A stretch of 64,000 nucleotides of DNA from Blattabacterium cuenoti BPAA (GTDB lineage: Bacteria; Bacteroidota; Bacteroidia; Flavobacteriales; Blattabacteriaceae), in contig NC_020510.1 of NCBI RefSeq assembly GCF_000348805.1, positions 496,001 to 560,000 of the forward strand, written 5' to 3'. The notes below the pieces were generated by a model that saw nothing but the letters and a program-made list of their open reading frames with translations, ran no database searches and was not told the origin of the DNA. Position numbers and translations under genes: made by a program. The stretch's first letter is position 1; each line of letters opens with the position of its first letter. This document shows, in pieces, positions 16,673 through 25,109 of this stretch.

Positions 16673-17990
16673 GTATATCCCAAATAATGATCAACATCAT
16701 AATAAAACTCATTACGAAAAAACCGTAAACAGTACAACGCTCAACAATTTCCTCATTTATTTTTTTTCTTGTTATCATTTCTATCATGATAAATAATAGA
16801 TATCCACCATCTAATGATGGAATAGGAAATAAATTTAAAAAAGCTAACCAAATGGATAAAGTAGCAGTTAAAGTCCAAAAAATATCCCAATTCCATTTAG
16901 ATGGAAATTCTCTAGCTATAGAAAAAAAACTACCTATCTGTTTATAAGCTTTGGTTTCTATATGAAAAACATTCTTCAAAAAAAAGATTTGATTTTTTAA
17001 AACATCCCAAGCTTTTTCTATTCCATGAGGGATACTCTCAAAAAAAGAATAACTCTTTTTTTCAAATAAAAAAATTTGATCTAAATCCATAAATTTTTTT
17101 AAATAAATTCCCAAAATTCCTTTTGGATCTAAAAAAATTTCTTTTTGAATAAGTTTTCCATTTCTGTTGATGGACATTAATATATTTTCATTTTTATGTT
17201 TTGACAATAAATCTTTCAACTGATCAGAAAAAAGAACAAATTCAGAATTAATAGCTAAGATTTCATCATTATTTCTTAATCCATATTTTTCAGCTTCAGA
17301 GTTTTTTACCACATAATTAATTATAGGAGGTACACGAGGTTGAATAAAAAAATTTAATTCTTTTCTATCAAAAAGAAATTTTTTTTTGTTATTATTTAAT
17401 GATAATTTTACAATGTTCCCCATTCGATCTATAGTGATAGAATTTCCCAAAATAATGGCTTTAGGAATATCATTGAAGTAGGGAACATATTTTTCATTTA
17501 CAAATAAAATTTTGTCTCCATTTTTCAATCCTATTTTCTCTCCCAAAGAATCAACTTCTATTCCGTATTTCACATTTTTTGTAGGAAGATAAGTTTCTCC
17601 ATACTTAAACAATAAAAGAGTAAAAATTAAAAAGGATAACAATATATTGAAAAAAATTCCTCCAGAAATAATCAATAATCTTTTTATTGCTGATTTAGAA
17701 CGAAATTCCCAATCTTTAGGTTGATTCTCTAGTTGATTATTATTCTCTTTATCATCCATCATCATTCCAGATATCTTAACATATCCTCCTAAAGGTAACC
17801 AACCTATTCCATAAATAGTATTCCCTATCTTTTTTTTTAATAGAGAAAACCAAGGATCAAAAAATAAAAAAAATCTTTCAACTCTGACTTTAAATACTTG
17901 AGCTACAATAAAATGACCTAGTTCATGAACAACAACCAATATAGAAATGCTAAGTAGTAATTGTATAGATCTAATTAAAATTGATGACAT
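16653..17990 (-). CDS. rseP: Site-2 zinc metalloprotease RseP
   Basis: Inner-membrane intramembrane protease of 445 residues. The zinc-binding HELGH is at residues 22-26 in the first transmembrane segment. PDZ-like repeats fill the middle, and the LDG-type motif FPIPSLDGGYLLF near the C terminus provides the third zinc ligand, followed by the final membrane helices. It processes membrane-anchored regulators and leftover signal peptides. No sigma-E/anti-sigma pair is visible in the window, so signal-peptide clearance is the more likely retained task (inference). Divergent from feoA across 61 bases. Confidence 0.93.
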   Translation of the reverse strand: MSSILIRSIQLLLSISILVVVHELGHFIVAQVFKVRVERFFLFFDPWFSLLKKKIGNTIYGIGWLPLGGYVKISGMMMDDKENNNQLENQPKDWEFRSKSAIKRLLIISGGIFFNILLSFLIFTLLLFKYGETYLPTKNVKYGIEVDSLGEKIGLKNGDKILFVNEKYVPYFNDIPKAIILGNSITIDRMGNIVKLSLNNNKKKFLFDRKELNFFIQPRVPPIINYVVKNSEAEKYGLRNNDEILAINSEFVLFSDQLKDLLSKHKNENILMSINRNGKLIQKEIFLDPKGILGIYLKKFMDLDQIFLFEKKSYSFFESIPHGIEKAWDVLKNQIFFLKNVFHIETKAYKQIGSFFSIAREFPSKWNWDIFWTLTATLSIWLAFLNLFPIPSLDGGYLLFIMIEMITRKKINEEIVERCTVYGFFVMSFIMMLIIIWDILKVFFY

Positions 17991-18051
17991 TTTTCAGATT
18001 TAAAAAATAAAAAAGATAAATTTAAACCTTTATTCCAAAATAAAATACATT

Positions 18052-18276
18052 TTGAATTTATCTAATCTTAAAAAAGGAGAAAAAGGAATTATTAAAGGAT
18101 ATAAAAATGATAACTTTCCCATAAAATTACTAGAATTAGGAATTTTACCTGGTGTAAAATTCGAAATACTTTTTGTTTCTATTTTTTGCGATCCATTATG
18201 TATAAGTTATGATCAATCTTGTTTAACTTTACGAAAAAAAGAAGCTGAAAACATCATCATAGAACCTCTTATTTAG
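18052..18276 (+). CDS. feoA: FeoA-family ferrous iron transport protein
   Basis: Small cytoplasmic SH3-like protein of 74 residues; LSNLKKGEKGIIKGY, LLELGILPGVKFEIL and SCLTLRKKEAENIIIEP are the conserved FeoA segments. It supports the FeoB transporter encoded 16 bases downstream. The start is TTG at 18052: no in-frame ATG exists near the family start, the only alternative being an ATT just before it. A weak start could lower FeoA relative to FeoB. Confidence 0.88.
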   Translation: MNLSNLKKGEKGIIKGYKNDNFPIKLLELGILPGVKFEILFVSIFCDPLCISYDQSCLTLRKKEAENIIIEPLI

Positions 18277-18292
18277 AATTTGAAAATAAATA

Positions 18293-20344
18293 ATGAAAAA
18301 AATTAAACTAGCGTTAGTTGGAAACCCAAATGTAGGTAAAACTTCTTTGTTCAATCAATTGACTGGACTTAATCAAAAAGTTGGAAATTATATAGGAGTT
18401 ACAGTAGACAAAAAAATAGGATATTTTCATTATGAGAACACGTATTATCAAATTGTAGATCTTCCTGGAACTTATAGCATATATCCTTCATCTGAAGATG
18501 AAGAAGTAGTTTGCAGATTATTGCTAAGTAATCTAAATGATTTAGATTATCCAGATAAAATTATAGTAGTAGCAAATTCCTCGAATCTAAAAAAAAGCAT
18601 TCTATTACTCAGACAAGTGCAAGATTTAGGATTTCCAGTCCTTTTTGCATTAAATATGCTTGATGAAGCAAAAAAAAAAGGCATATCCATTAACATAGAA
18701 AAATTAAAAAAATTTCTTATCACAGATATTGTATTGATTAACGCAAGAAAAGGAATAGGACTGAATGAAATGAAAAGAAAAATAAAAAAATTAAATCAAA
18801 AAACAAAAAAAAACTATTTTTTTTTCAATCCAGGTATATATTATTCTCTTGCTATTAATGACGTCAAAAACAATTACAAAGTAAGTACTTATCAAGCTTG
18901 GTACTATCTAGCTTATAACGCAAAATTTTTAAAAAAAGACTGTTTATTGAATAAAATCAAAAAGAAATATAACATTATCCCAAAAAGATTACAAATCAAG
19001 GAAACATTGGATAGATATGAAGAAATAGGAAAAATATTTTCAATAACAGTTTCCGAATTAATTTTGGATAAGGAAAAAAACTGTTTAGAATTTTCAAAAA
19101 AAATAGATAATTATTTAGTTTTACATCCTTTTTGGGGTTATTTTTTTTTTTTATTTATTTTGTTTTCCATTTTTCAATGTATTTTTTTTTGGGCAGAAAT
19201 TCCTAAACAATTTGTAGAATTTTTTTTTTCTTTTCTTCAAAATAAATTAGACCACGTTTATCCTGGTCCCTTAAGTAATTTTTTTTTGCAAGGAATATTA
19301 CCTGCAATCAGTACTATTCTCTCTTTTATTCCGCAAATTTCGATTTTGATATTTTTTCTTCTTCTTATGGAAGAAAGTGGATACATAAGCAGAGTTATAT
19401 TTTTAATGGATCGAATCATGCGACCTTTTGGATTAAATGGAAAAAGTGTTGTTCCTCTTATTTCTAGCATAGCTTGCGCTATTCCCGCAATCATATCAGC
19501 TAGACATATAGAGAATCCAAGAGATCGATTAATTACTATTTTAGCAACTCCTTTTATAACCTGTTCTGCAAGATTACCTGTTTATACTTTAATTATATCT
19601 ATAATTATACCGGACAAAAAATGGCATTTCATTCAATTAAGAGGAATAGTGCTATTATCTATGTATATTTTAGGAATTATATTTGCTTTTAGTGTATCCA
19701 TCATTTTACATCAATTACTAAAAAAAAATTATCAAAGTCATCTTATAATGGAAATGCCTACTTATAAAATCCCTATATTGAAAAATGTATTAATTACTCT
19801 ATGGATCAATCTTAAATCATTTATTATTAATGCAGGAAAAATAATTTTATTAATTAATATACTGATTTGGGTTTTGGGTTCTTTTGGTCCTTCAGAAAAT
19901 TCATCAAATAAAAATTCAATCTTTATAATACAAAAAAAAGAATTGCCTCATTCTTATTTAGGCTTATTAGGGAAGAAAATGGAACCTATAATTCATCCAT
20001 TAGGATACGATTGGAAAATCGGGATAGGGCTTCTATCATCTTTTGTAGCAAGAGAAGTTTTTGTTAGCACTATGGCTTCTGTATATAGCATAGAAGAAAA
20101 GGAAAATCTTTTAAAGGAAAAAATGAAAGGAGAAATATATCCTGAAACTAAAAAACCTATTTATAATTTAGCAACAGGATTTTCTTTATTATTTTTTTAT
20201 GCATTTTCTATGCAATGTATGAGTACTTTATCCATAATAAGAAAAGAAACGAAATCTTGGAAATGGCCAATTCTACAATTTGTTTTTATGACTTTGTTAG
20301 CTTATATAGTTTCATTATTAACATATCAAATATTAAAAAAATAA
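18293..20344 (+). CDS. feoB: Ferrous iron transporter FeoB
   Basis: Inner-membrane Fe2+ importer of 683 residues with a cytoplasmic G-protein domain. G1 GNPNVGKT is at residues 10-17, with an ESxT-like switch region and G3 DLPGTYS following. The helical GDI-like domain runs to about residue 270. The membrane part carries two Gate-type repeats including the conserved ACAIPAIISARHIENPRDRL and ITCSARLPVYTLII segments, whose cysteines are implicated in iron passage. Forms an operon with feoA. A perfect palindrome downstream (20417-20452) probably terminates it. Confidence 0.95.
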   Translation: MKKIKLALVGNPNVGKTSLFNQLTGLNQKVGNYIGVTVDKKIGYFHYENTYYQIVDLPGTYSIYPSSEDEEVVCRLLLSNLNDLDYPDKIIVVANSSNLKKSILLLRQVQDLGFPVLFALNMLDEAKKKGISINIEKLKKFLITDIVLINARKGIGLNEMKRKIKKLNQKTKKNYFFFNPGIYYSLAINDVKNNYKVSTYQAWYYLAYNAKFLKKDCLLNKIKKKYNIIPKRLQIKETLDRYEEIGKIFSITVSELILDKEKNCLEFSKKIDNYLVLHPFWGYFFFLFILFSIFQCIFFWAEIPKQFVEFFFSFLQNKLDHVYPGPLSNFFLQGILPAISTILSFIPQISILIFFLLLMEESGYISRVIFLMDRIMRPFGLNGKSVVPLISSIACAIPAIISARHIENPRDRLITILATPFITCSARLPVYTLIISIIIPDKKWHFIQLRGIVLLSMYILGIIFAFSVSIILHQLLKKNYQSHLIMEMPTYKIPILKNVLITLWINLKSFIINAGKIILLINILIWVLGSFGPSENSSNKNSIFIIQKKELPHSYLGLLGKKMEPIIHPLGYDWKIGIGLLSSFVAREVFVSTMASVYSIEEKENLLKEKMKGEIYPETKKPIYNLATGFSLLFFYAFSMQCMSTLSIIRKETKSWKWPILQFVFMTLLAYIVSLLTYQILKK

Positions 20345-20416
20345 ATGTGTCAATACATCATAATAGGTTTGTTTTTTTTATATTCAATTTTTTGTTTATT
20401 GATAAAACTATTGAAT

Positions 20417-20452
20417 TTTTTTTCTACAAAAAAATTTTTTTGTAGAAAAAAA
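20417..20452. terminator. Bidirectional terminator between feoB and ddl
   Basis: A 36-bp perfect palindrome centred between 20434 and 20435. Its core is CTACAAAAAAA facing TTTTTTTGTAG, flanked by a T run on the left and an A run on the right. It sits between the stop codons of two convergent genes, so each strand reads as a hairpin followed by U residues, the form of an intrinsic terminator working in both directions. Confidence 0.75.
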
Positions 20453-20464
20453 TGCAATTGTAAA

Positions 20465-21448
20465 CTATAAAATTTTTATTTTATCAATAGAAGTATATAT
20501 GGAATTTGTCAATACATCGGATAAAGATATTCCAGCTATTTTCAATTGTTTTGGAAAAATGCTTTCTTCTGAAAGACCTGGAATTGTATTTATTTCCAAA
20601 AAAAAAGGTTTTTCATTTACAATAATATATTCCGCTCTCGTGATTCCAGATAAATTTAGAAAATTATATACTTTTTTTGCTGTTTCCCGTATTTTATTTT
20701 CAATACTCGGAAACAATTTTGCCGGAGTGATTTCTTGAGATTTACCAGAATATTTTGATTCAAAATCAAAAAAATCATTTTGACTAATTATTTCTGTTAT
20801 TGGTAAAACAATAATTTCATTTTTAAATGAAAAAACACCTACTGATACCTCCTTTCCTTCAAGAAAAGATTCGATAAGAATTTCTTCATCTTCTAAAAAA
20901 GCTTTTTGTACTGCGTTAAACAAATCTTTTTCTTCATAAACTTTACTTATTCCTAAACTAGATCCAGATCTATTAGGTTTCACAAAACAAGGAAGTCCTA
21001 CTTTGTTTAAAATTTTTTTTTTACAAAAAACTTGATTCTTATTTAGGAAATAAGATTTTGCTGTATTAATTCCAAAATATTTCAATAAAGTTAAACAATA
21101 CTTTTTATTAAAAGTAACATTTGCATGATGAAAATTACATCCTGTATAAGGAATTTTTAATAATTCAAAATAAGCTTGTAATATTCCGTCTTCTCCTGGA
21201 GTTCCATGTATGGCATTAAATACACAATCAAACTTGAGGTGATTCATTCCGGAAACAGTAAAATCTTGTTTATTGATAAAATATTCTTGATTTTTTTCAT
21301 CTTTCATGAACCATTTATCTTTGAAAAGATAGATTCGATAAGGATCAAATTTTTTTCTACATAAATTTTCATAAACAACTTTTCCACTTTTTAGTGAAAT
21401 CATAGATTCTTTTGAAAATCCTCCCATGACAACAGCTATTTTTTTCAT
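20465..21448 (-). CDS. ddl: D-alanine--D-alanine ligase
   Basis: ATP-grasp enzyme joining two D-alanines for the peptidoglycan stem peptide. Visible landmarks are VVMGGFSKESMISLKSG at the N terminus, the HGTPGEDG substrate loop, PCFVKPNRSGSSLGISK, and EINTIPGLSEESIFPK with the metal-binding Glu-Asn. At 327 residues the length is normal. Divergent from the PASTA gene across 61 bases; ddl-PASTA-rluD is a conserved neighbourhood in Flavobacteriia, here with ddl facing the other way. Confidence 0.95.
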   Translation of the reverse strand: MKKIAVVMGGFSKESMISLKSGKVVYENLCRKKFDPYRIYLFKDKWFMKDEKNQEYFINKQDFTVSGMNHLKFDCVFNAIHGTPGEDGILQAYFELLKIPYTGCNFHHANVTFNKKYCLTLLKYFGINTAKSYFLNKNQVFCKKKILNKVGLPCFVKPNRSGSSLGISKVYEEKDLFNAVQKAFLEDEEILIESFLEGKEVSVGVFSFKNEIIVLPITEIISQNDFFDFESKYSGKSQEITPAKLFPSIENKIRETAKKVYNFLNLSGITRAEYIIVNEKPFFLEINTIPGLSEESIFPKQLKIAGISLSDVLTNSIYTSIDKIKIL

Positions 21449-21509
21449 GAATTATTTTTAATTTTATTGGTTTTTTCTTTATTAAGAATATTTCTAATTT
21501 ATTTTTTTC

Positions 21510-22631
21510 ATGAATTATTCAAAATATTTTGTAATATTCATCATAAATTTTTTAGTCTCTATATTGATTTTATATAAAATTACTCAATTGACATTAAAAT
21601 GGGTAGATGTTTATACAAAACATGGGTCTTATGTTGTTGTTCCTGATTTGATAGGATTCAATTTACCTAAATCTATATCTATTTTGAAAAAATTAGGTCT
21701 AAAATACGATATAGACACATCACGTTATGATCCTAATTTTAAAATTAATCAAATCATTTCCTCTTCTCCAGAAGCTGGAGATTATGTTAAAGAAGGAAGA
21801 CATGTATATATACAAGTTAACTCTAAATCATCCCAATCTATTTTACCTGATATTTTCAATAAAGAAAAAAGAATAGCAATAAAATTGCTTCATGCTAACC
21901 ATATATCCGTTAAAGAAATCAGATATATTAATGATAGGAGAAAAGATCTCGTTTTAAAAGCTTTATATCAAAATAAATCTATCCAATTTGGATATAGATT
22001 TCCCTTTAATCAAGATGGAATTATTTTAATCCTTGGAAAAGGATATAAAAAAGATAATTTTTTAGTTCCCAATGTCATTGGAATGAGTTTATATTCAGCT
22101 ATTTATACGTTAAAAAATCAATTATTTCATGTGATTAATTTTTACTATGATCATGCAATAACAAATCCTGATAAAAATGCAAAAGTATATCGTCAAAAAC
22201 CTGATCCTGGAATAATTTATGATAAAAATAAACCTGTTGAACTTTGGTTAACTTCCAAAGAATTGTTAGATCAATTCATTCAAATAAAAGAAAAAGATTT
22301 AAAAAATGAAGAAAAAGATTTGAAAAATGAAAAAAAAGATTTGAAAAATGAAAAAAAAGATTTGAAAAATGAAAAAAAAGATTTGAAAAATGAAAAAAAA
22401 GATTTGAAAAATGAAAAAAAAGATTTGAAAAATGAAAAAAAAGATTTGAAAAATGAAAAAAAAGATTTGAAAAATGAAAAAAAAGATTTGAAAAATGAAA
22501 AAAAAGATTTGAAAAATGAAAAAAAAGATTTGAAAAATGAAAAAAAAGATTTGAAAAATGAAAAAAAAGATTTGAAAAATGAAAAAAATACAAATTGTTG
22601 TAAAAAAAAATCAAAAAGAAATTCGCATTGA
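21510..22631 (+). CDS. Membrane-anchored PASTA-domain protein with KDLKNEK repeat tail
   Basis: The 373-residue protein has one transmembrane anchor at about residues 7-27, then three PASTA-like modules (about 42-108, a degenerate one 112-178, and 185-251), with VVVPDLIGFNLPKSI and FLVPNVIGMSLYSAI as module starts. PASTA domains bind peptidoglycan or muropeptides, so the body should lie in the periplasm. No kinase domain is attached. From about residue 261 to 358 the protein is a 14-fold heptad repeat KDLKNEK, highly charged and lysine-rich, followed by a short basic tail with a Cys pair. The tail is encoded by a 21-bp tandem array and its end overlaps rluD by 53 bases in a different frame. 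The repeat tail is not a usual part of this family. Confidence 0.85.
   Translation: MNYSKYFVIFIINFLVSILILYKITQLTLKWVDVYTKHGSYVVVPDLIGFNLPKSISILKKLGLKYDIDTSRYDPNFKINQIISSSPEAGDYVKEGRHVYIQVNSKSSQSILPDIFNKEKRIAIKLLHANHISVKEIRYINDRRKDLVLKALYQNKSIQFGYRFPFNQDGIILILGKGYKKDNFLVPNVIGMSLYSAIYTLKNQLFHVINFYYDHAITNPDKNAKVYRQKPDPGIIYDKNKPVELWLTSKELLDQFIQIKEKDLKNEEKDLKNEKKDLKNEKKDLKNEKKDLKNEKKDLKNEKKDLKNEKKDLKNEKKDLKNEKKDLKNEKKDLKNEKKDLKNEKKDLKNEKKDLKNEKNTNCCKKKSKRNSH
22291..22584 (+). repeat. Tandem array, 14 copies of a 21-bp unit
   Basis: The unit is AAAAAGATTTGAAAAATGAA plus one base (A). Copy 1 (22291-22311) has two base differences; copies 2-14 are identical. In the PASTA frame it encodes KDLKNEK per copy. 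In the rluD frame each copy holds ATG, four codons and a TGA stop (peptide MKKKI). The ATG triplets fall at 22306 and every 21 bases to 22579, the last being the rluD start. Near-complete identity of 13 copies points to recent expansion or ongoing homogenisation. Confidence 0.97.
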
Positions 22632-23586
22632 TAAGTTCTTGAAAAAGAATATAGAAAATATTAGCAGAAATCAAATTCAAAAATTGATGTTTTCAGAAAA
22701 AATTATCGTGAATCAACATATTGTAAAAAAAAATTATAGAATCCAACCTTTGGATTTGATAGAAATTCAATTTTCTAATATTCCTCCTATATTAGATCAT
22801 TTAGAGTATAAAAATATTGTTGCAGAAAAAATAACCCTTGATATTCTTCATGAAGATGAAGATATCATTGTAGTTAACAAACCTGCAGGAATGGTAGTAC
22901 ATCCTGGATTTGGTCATAATAAAGGGACATTAATTCATGGAATCAAATATCATTTTCAAAACTCAAATTTGAAGAATTTTAATTTATATAGAAGTGGATT
23001 AGTTCATAGATTAGATAAAGATACATCAGGTTTATTAGTTGTAGCTAAAAATGAGTATTCTAAAAAATATTTATTTCAACAATTTCACTCTTCTAAAACA
23101 ATTCAAAGAGAATATAGGGCTTTGATATGGGGGGATTTGCTTGAACAAAAAGGAATTATAACTGGGTTTATTGGAAGAGATCCTAAAAATAGAAAAAGAA
23201 TGACCGTTTTTAGAACAAATGAATCTCACAAAGGAAAGTATTCTGTAACACATTATCAAGTGTTAGAACGATTTAAATATTTGACATATATTTCTTGCAA
23301 TATAGAAACAGGAAAAACACATCAAATCAGAGCTCATTTCAAATATTTGGGACATCCATTGTTTCACGATTCTATTTATGGAGGACATAAAATTTTTATG
23401 AAAAAAAAATGTTCGAATCGAAATATAGAATTTTTGAAAACTTGTTTCAAGATCTTACCGAGACAAGCTTTACATGCTATATCTCTTTCTTTTATTCATC
23501 CAAAACATGAAAAATGTTATTTTTATTGTCCAATTCCTGAAGATTTTAAAATTGTTCTACAACAATGTAGAAAGATATTCTTATAA
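22579..23586 (+). CDS. rluD: RluA/RluD-family 23S rRNA pseudouridine synthase
   Basis: Isomerises specific uridines in 23S rRNA. An N-terminal S4-like RNA-binding domain (IRIDKFLKKNIENISRNQIQKL) is followed by the catalytic domain: VVNKPAGMVVHPG, the HRLDKDTSGLLVVAK motif with catalytic Asp near residue 140, and GKTHQIRAHFKYLGHPLFHD. The 335-residue length is normal. The ATG at 22579 lies in the last copy of the 21-bp array, inside the PASTA gene, and is the only start that preserves the S4 domain. The 3' end overlaps the convergent mgtE by 6 bases. Confidence 0.93.
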   Translation: MKKIQIVVKKNQKEIRIDKFLKKNIENISRNQIQKLMFSEKIIVNQHIVKKNYRIQPLDLIEIQFSNIPPILDHLEYKNIVAEKITLDILHEDEDIIVVNKPAGMVVHPGFGHNKGTLIHGIKYHFQNSNLKNFNLYRSGLVHRLDKDTSGLLVVAKNEYSKKYLFQQFHSSKTIQREYRALIWGDLLEQKGIITGFIGRDPKNRKRMTVFRTNESHKGKYSVTHYQVLERFKYLTYISCNIETGKTHQIRAHFKYLGHPLFHDSIYGGHKIFMKKKCSNRNIEFLKTCFKILPRQALHAISLSFIHPKHEKCYFYCPIPEDFKIVLQQCRKIFL

Positions 23587-24936
23587 TAAAGTACCATTCA
23601 AAAGAAAATAAGAGATAGAAAAATATATCATTAATCCAACAACATCCACTAATGTAGCAACAAAAGGAGCTGAAGAACTGGCTGGATTTCCTCTTAATTT
23701 TTTAATTATAAAAGGCAACATTGAACCACTTAATGTTCCCCATAATACAACTCCAATTAAGGATAAAAACACCGTAAGTCCTACTAATATCCAATGAGAA
23801 CCATAATTAAATAAATGGATTTTATGCCAAGCTATTACACGTATAAAACCTGTTAATCCTAAGATACTCCCTAAAAAAAAACCGCAAATAATTTCTCTTT
23901 GCATCACAATCCACCAATCTTTTATCTTAACCTCTCCTAAAGCCATTGCTTGTATAATTAAACTTGCAGCTTGAGAACCACTATTTCCACCACTTGAAAT
24001 AACTAAAGGAATGAATAAAGCAAGAACTACAGCTCTTTCTATGACACTTGAAAATTTTTGCATAACTGTTGTTGTTAACATTTCTCCTATGAATAATAAA
24101 ATTAGCCATCCAGCTCTTTTTTTAATAAGTTTATATAAAGGAACGTTTAAATAAGATTGATTTAAAGCTTCCATTCCTCCTATTTTTTGAAAATCCCCTC
24201 TATAATTTTCATTTAAGACCCATAAAATATCATCTAAAGTTACAATTCCCAATAAAAAATTATGATCGTCTATAACTGGAAGCGAAATTCTATTACTCAT
24301 AGTAAACATTTTAGTAGCTTCTTTCTCGGTATCCGTAATATTTAAAATTTCAGTAGTAGTATATTTACCATTTATTAAATCATATACTTTTGTATTAGGA
24401 TCTACCAGTAAAAATTCTCGTATTTTTATATCATCTATTAATTTTCCTTTTTCGTTGATTATATAGACAATTTCTATAACATCACTATTTTTAACTTCCT
24501 TACGAATATAATCCAAAACTTCTTGTACACTCCACGTTTCTTGAATTGCAAGATAATATGGAATGATTAAACAACCTATACTGTTTTTAGGATATCCTAG
24601 AGATACTAAAATTTTACATTTTTCTTCTTTATTTAAATATTTTATTAAGTCTTTTAAAATATTTTTTGGAAGACTTTCTAAAAAAGAAATACGATCATCT
24701 ACAGATAAATTATTTAATAATTCCATTTTCTTAATAGAAGACAAGTCTTTTATAATTTTTTTTTTTGTAGAAGAATCCAATATTTTAAAAATAGAAATTG
24801 CTTTACATAATTTTAACAAACTAAATATTTTTACAACATCATTAGGATTCTGATTAAGAATTTCTATTAATCTACTTATAGTTTGATTATTTATAAATTT
24901 ATCGTTATTTAAATAATCTTGATCTTCATTAAACAT
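23581..24936 (-). CDS. mgtE: Magnesium transporter MgtE
   Basis: Mg2+ channel of the inner membrane, 451 residues from the ATG at 24936. The N-terminal superhelical domain (about 1-125) includes the NILKDLIKYL repeats. Two CBS domains follow (YPKNSIGCLI... and ISLPVIDDHNFLLGIVTLDDI) and form the Mg2+ sensor. Five membrane helices complete it, with the selectivity segment SSGGNSGSQAASLIIQAMALGEV. The open frame extends 28 codons further to a TTG at 25020, but that extension lacks family similarity. Ends convergently on rluD. Confidence 0.92.
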   Translation of the reverse strand: MFNEDQDYLNNDKFINNQTISRLIEILNQNPNDVVKIFSLLKLCKAISIFKILDSSTKKKIIKDLSSIKKMELLNNLSVDDRISFLESLPKNILKDLIKYLNKEEKCKILVSLGYPKNSIGCLIIPYYLAIQETWSVQEVLDYIRKEVKNSDVIEIVYIINEKGKLIDDIKIREFLLVDPNTKVYDLINGKYTTTEILNITDTEKEATKMFTMSNRISLPVIDDHNFLLGIVTLDDILWVLNENYRGDFQKIGGMEALNQSYLNVPLYKLIKKRAGWLILLFIGEMLTTTVMQKFSSVIERAVVLALFIPLVISSGGNSGSQAASLIIQAMALGEVKIKDWWIVMQREIICGFFLGSILGLTGFIRVIAWHKIHLFNYGSHWILVGLTVFLSLIGVVLWGTLSGSMLPFIIKKLRGNPASSSAPFVATLVDVVGLMIYFSISYFLLNGTLL

Positions 24937-25109
24937 TTCTTCTTTCTTTTTTGTGAAAATTTTTTTAGTATTATTAATAATTATAGTGATTGGATTTTCT
25001 CTTACAGGAAAGAAAAACAATTTCTATATTGTTCTGCAGAAATAAATTAAAATTACGTAATAAAATAATTATTGTAATATCATCATACATAGTCTAAAAA
25101 AAAAGAAAA

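Noticed and set aside
22291..22584. CRISPR-like array
   Set aside because: Units are contiguous with no unique spacers, are not palindromic and lie in a coding frame; no cas genes are present.
22276..22680. Open frame on the minus strand of 134 codons with FHFSNLF repeats
   Set aside because: It is the antisense reading of the 21-bp array and owes its length only to the repeat; no start context or similarity supports it.
24937..25020. 28-codon N-terminal extension of MgtE from a TTG
   Set aside because: An ATG at 24936 gives the normal family length; the extension has no family pattern.
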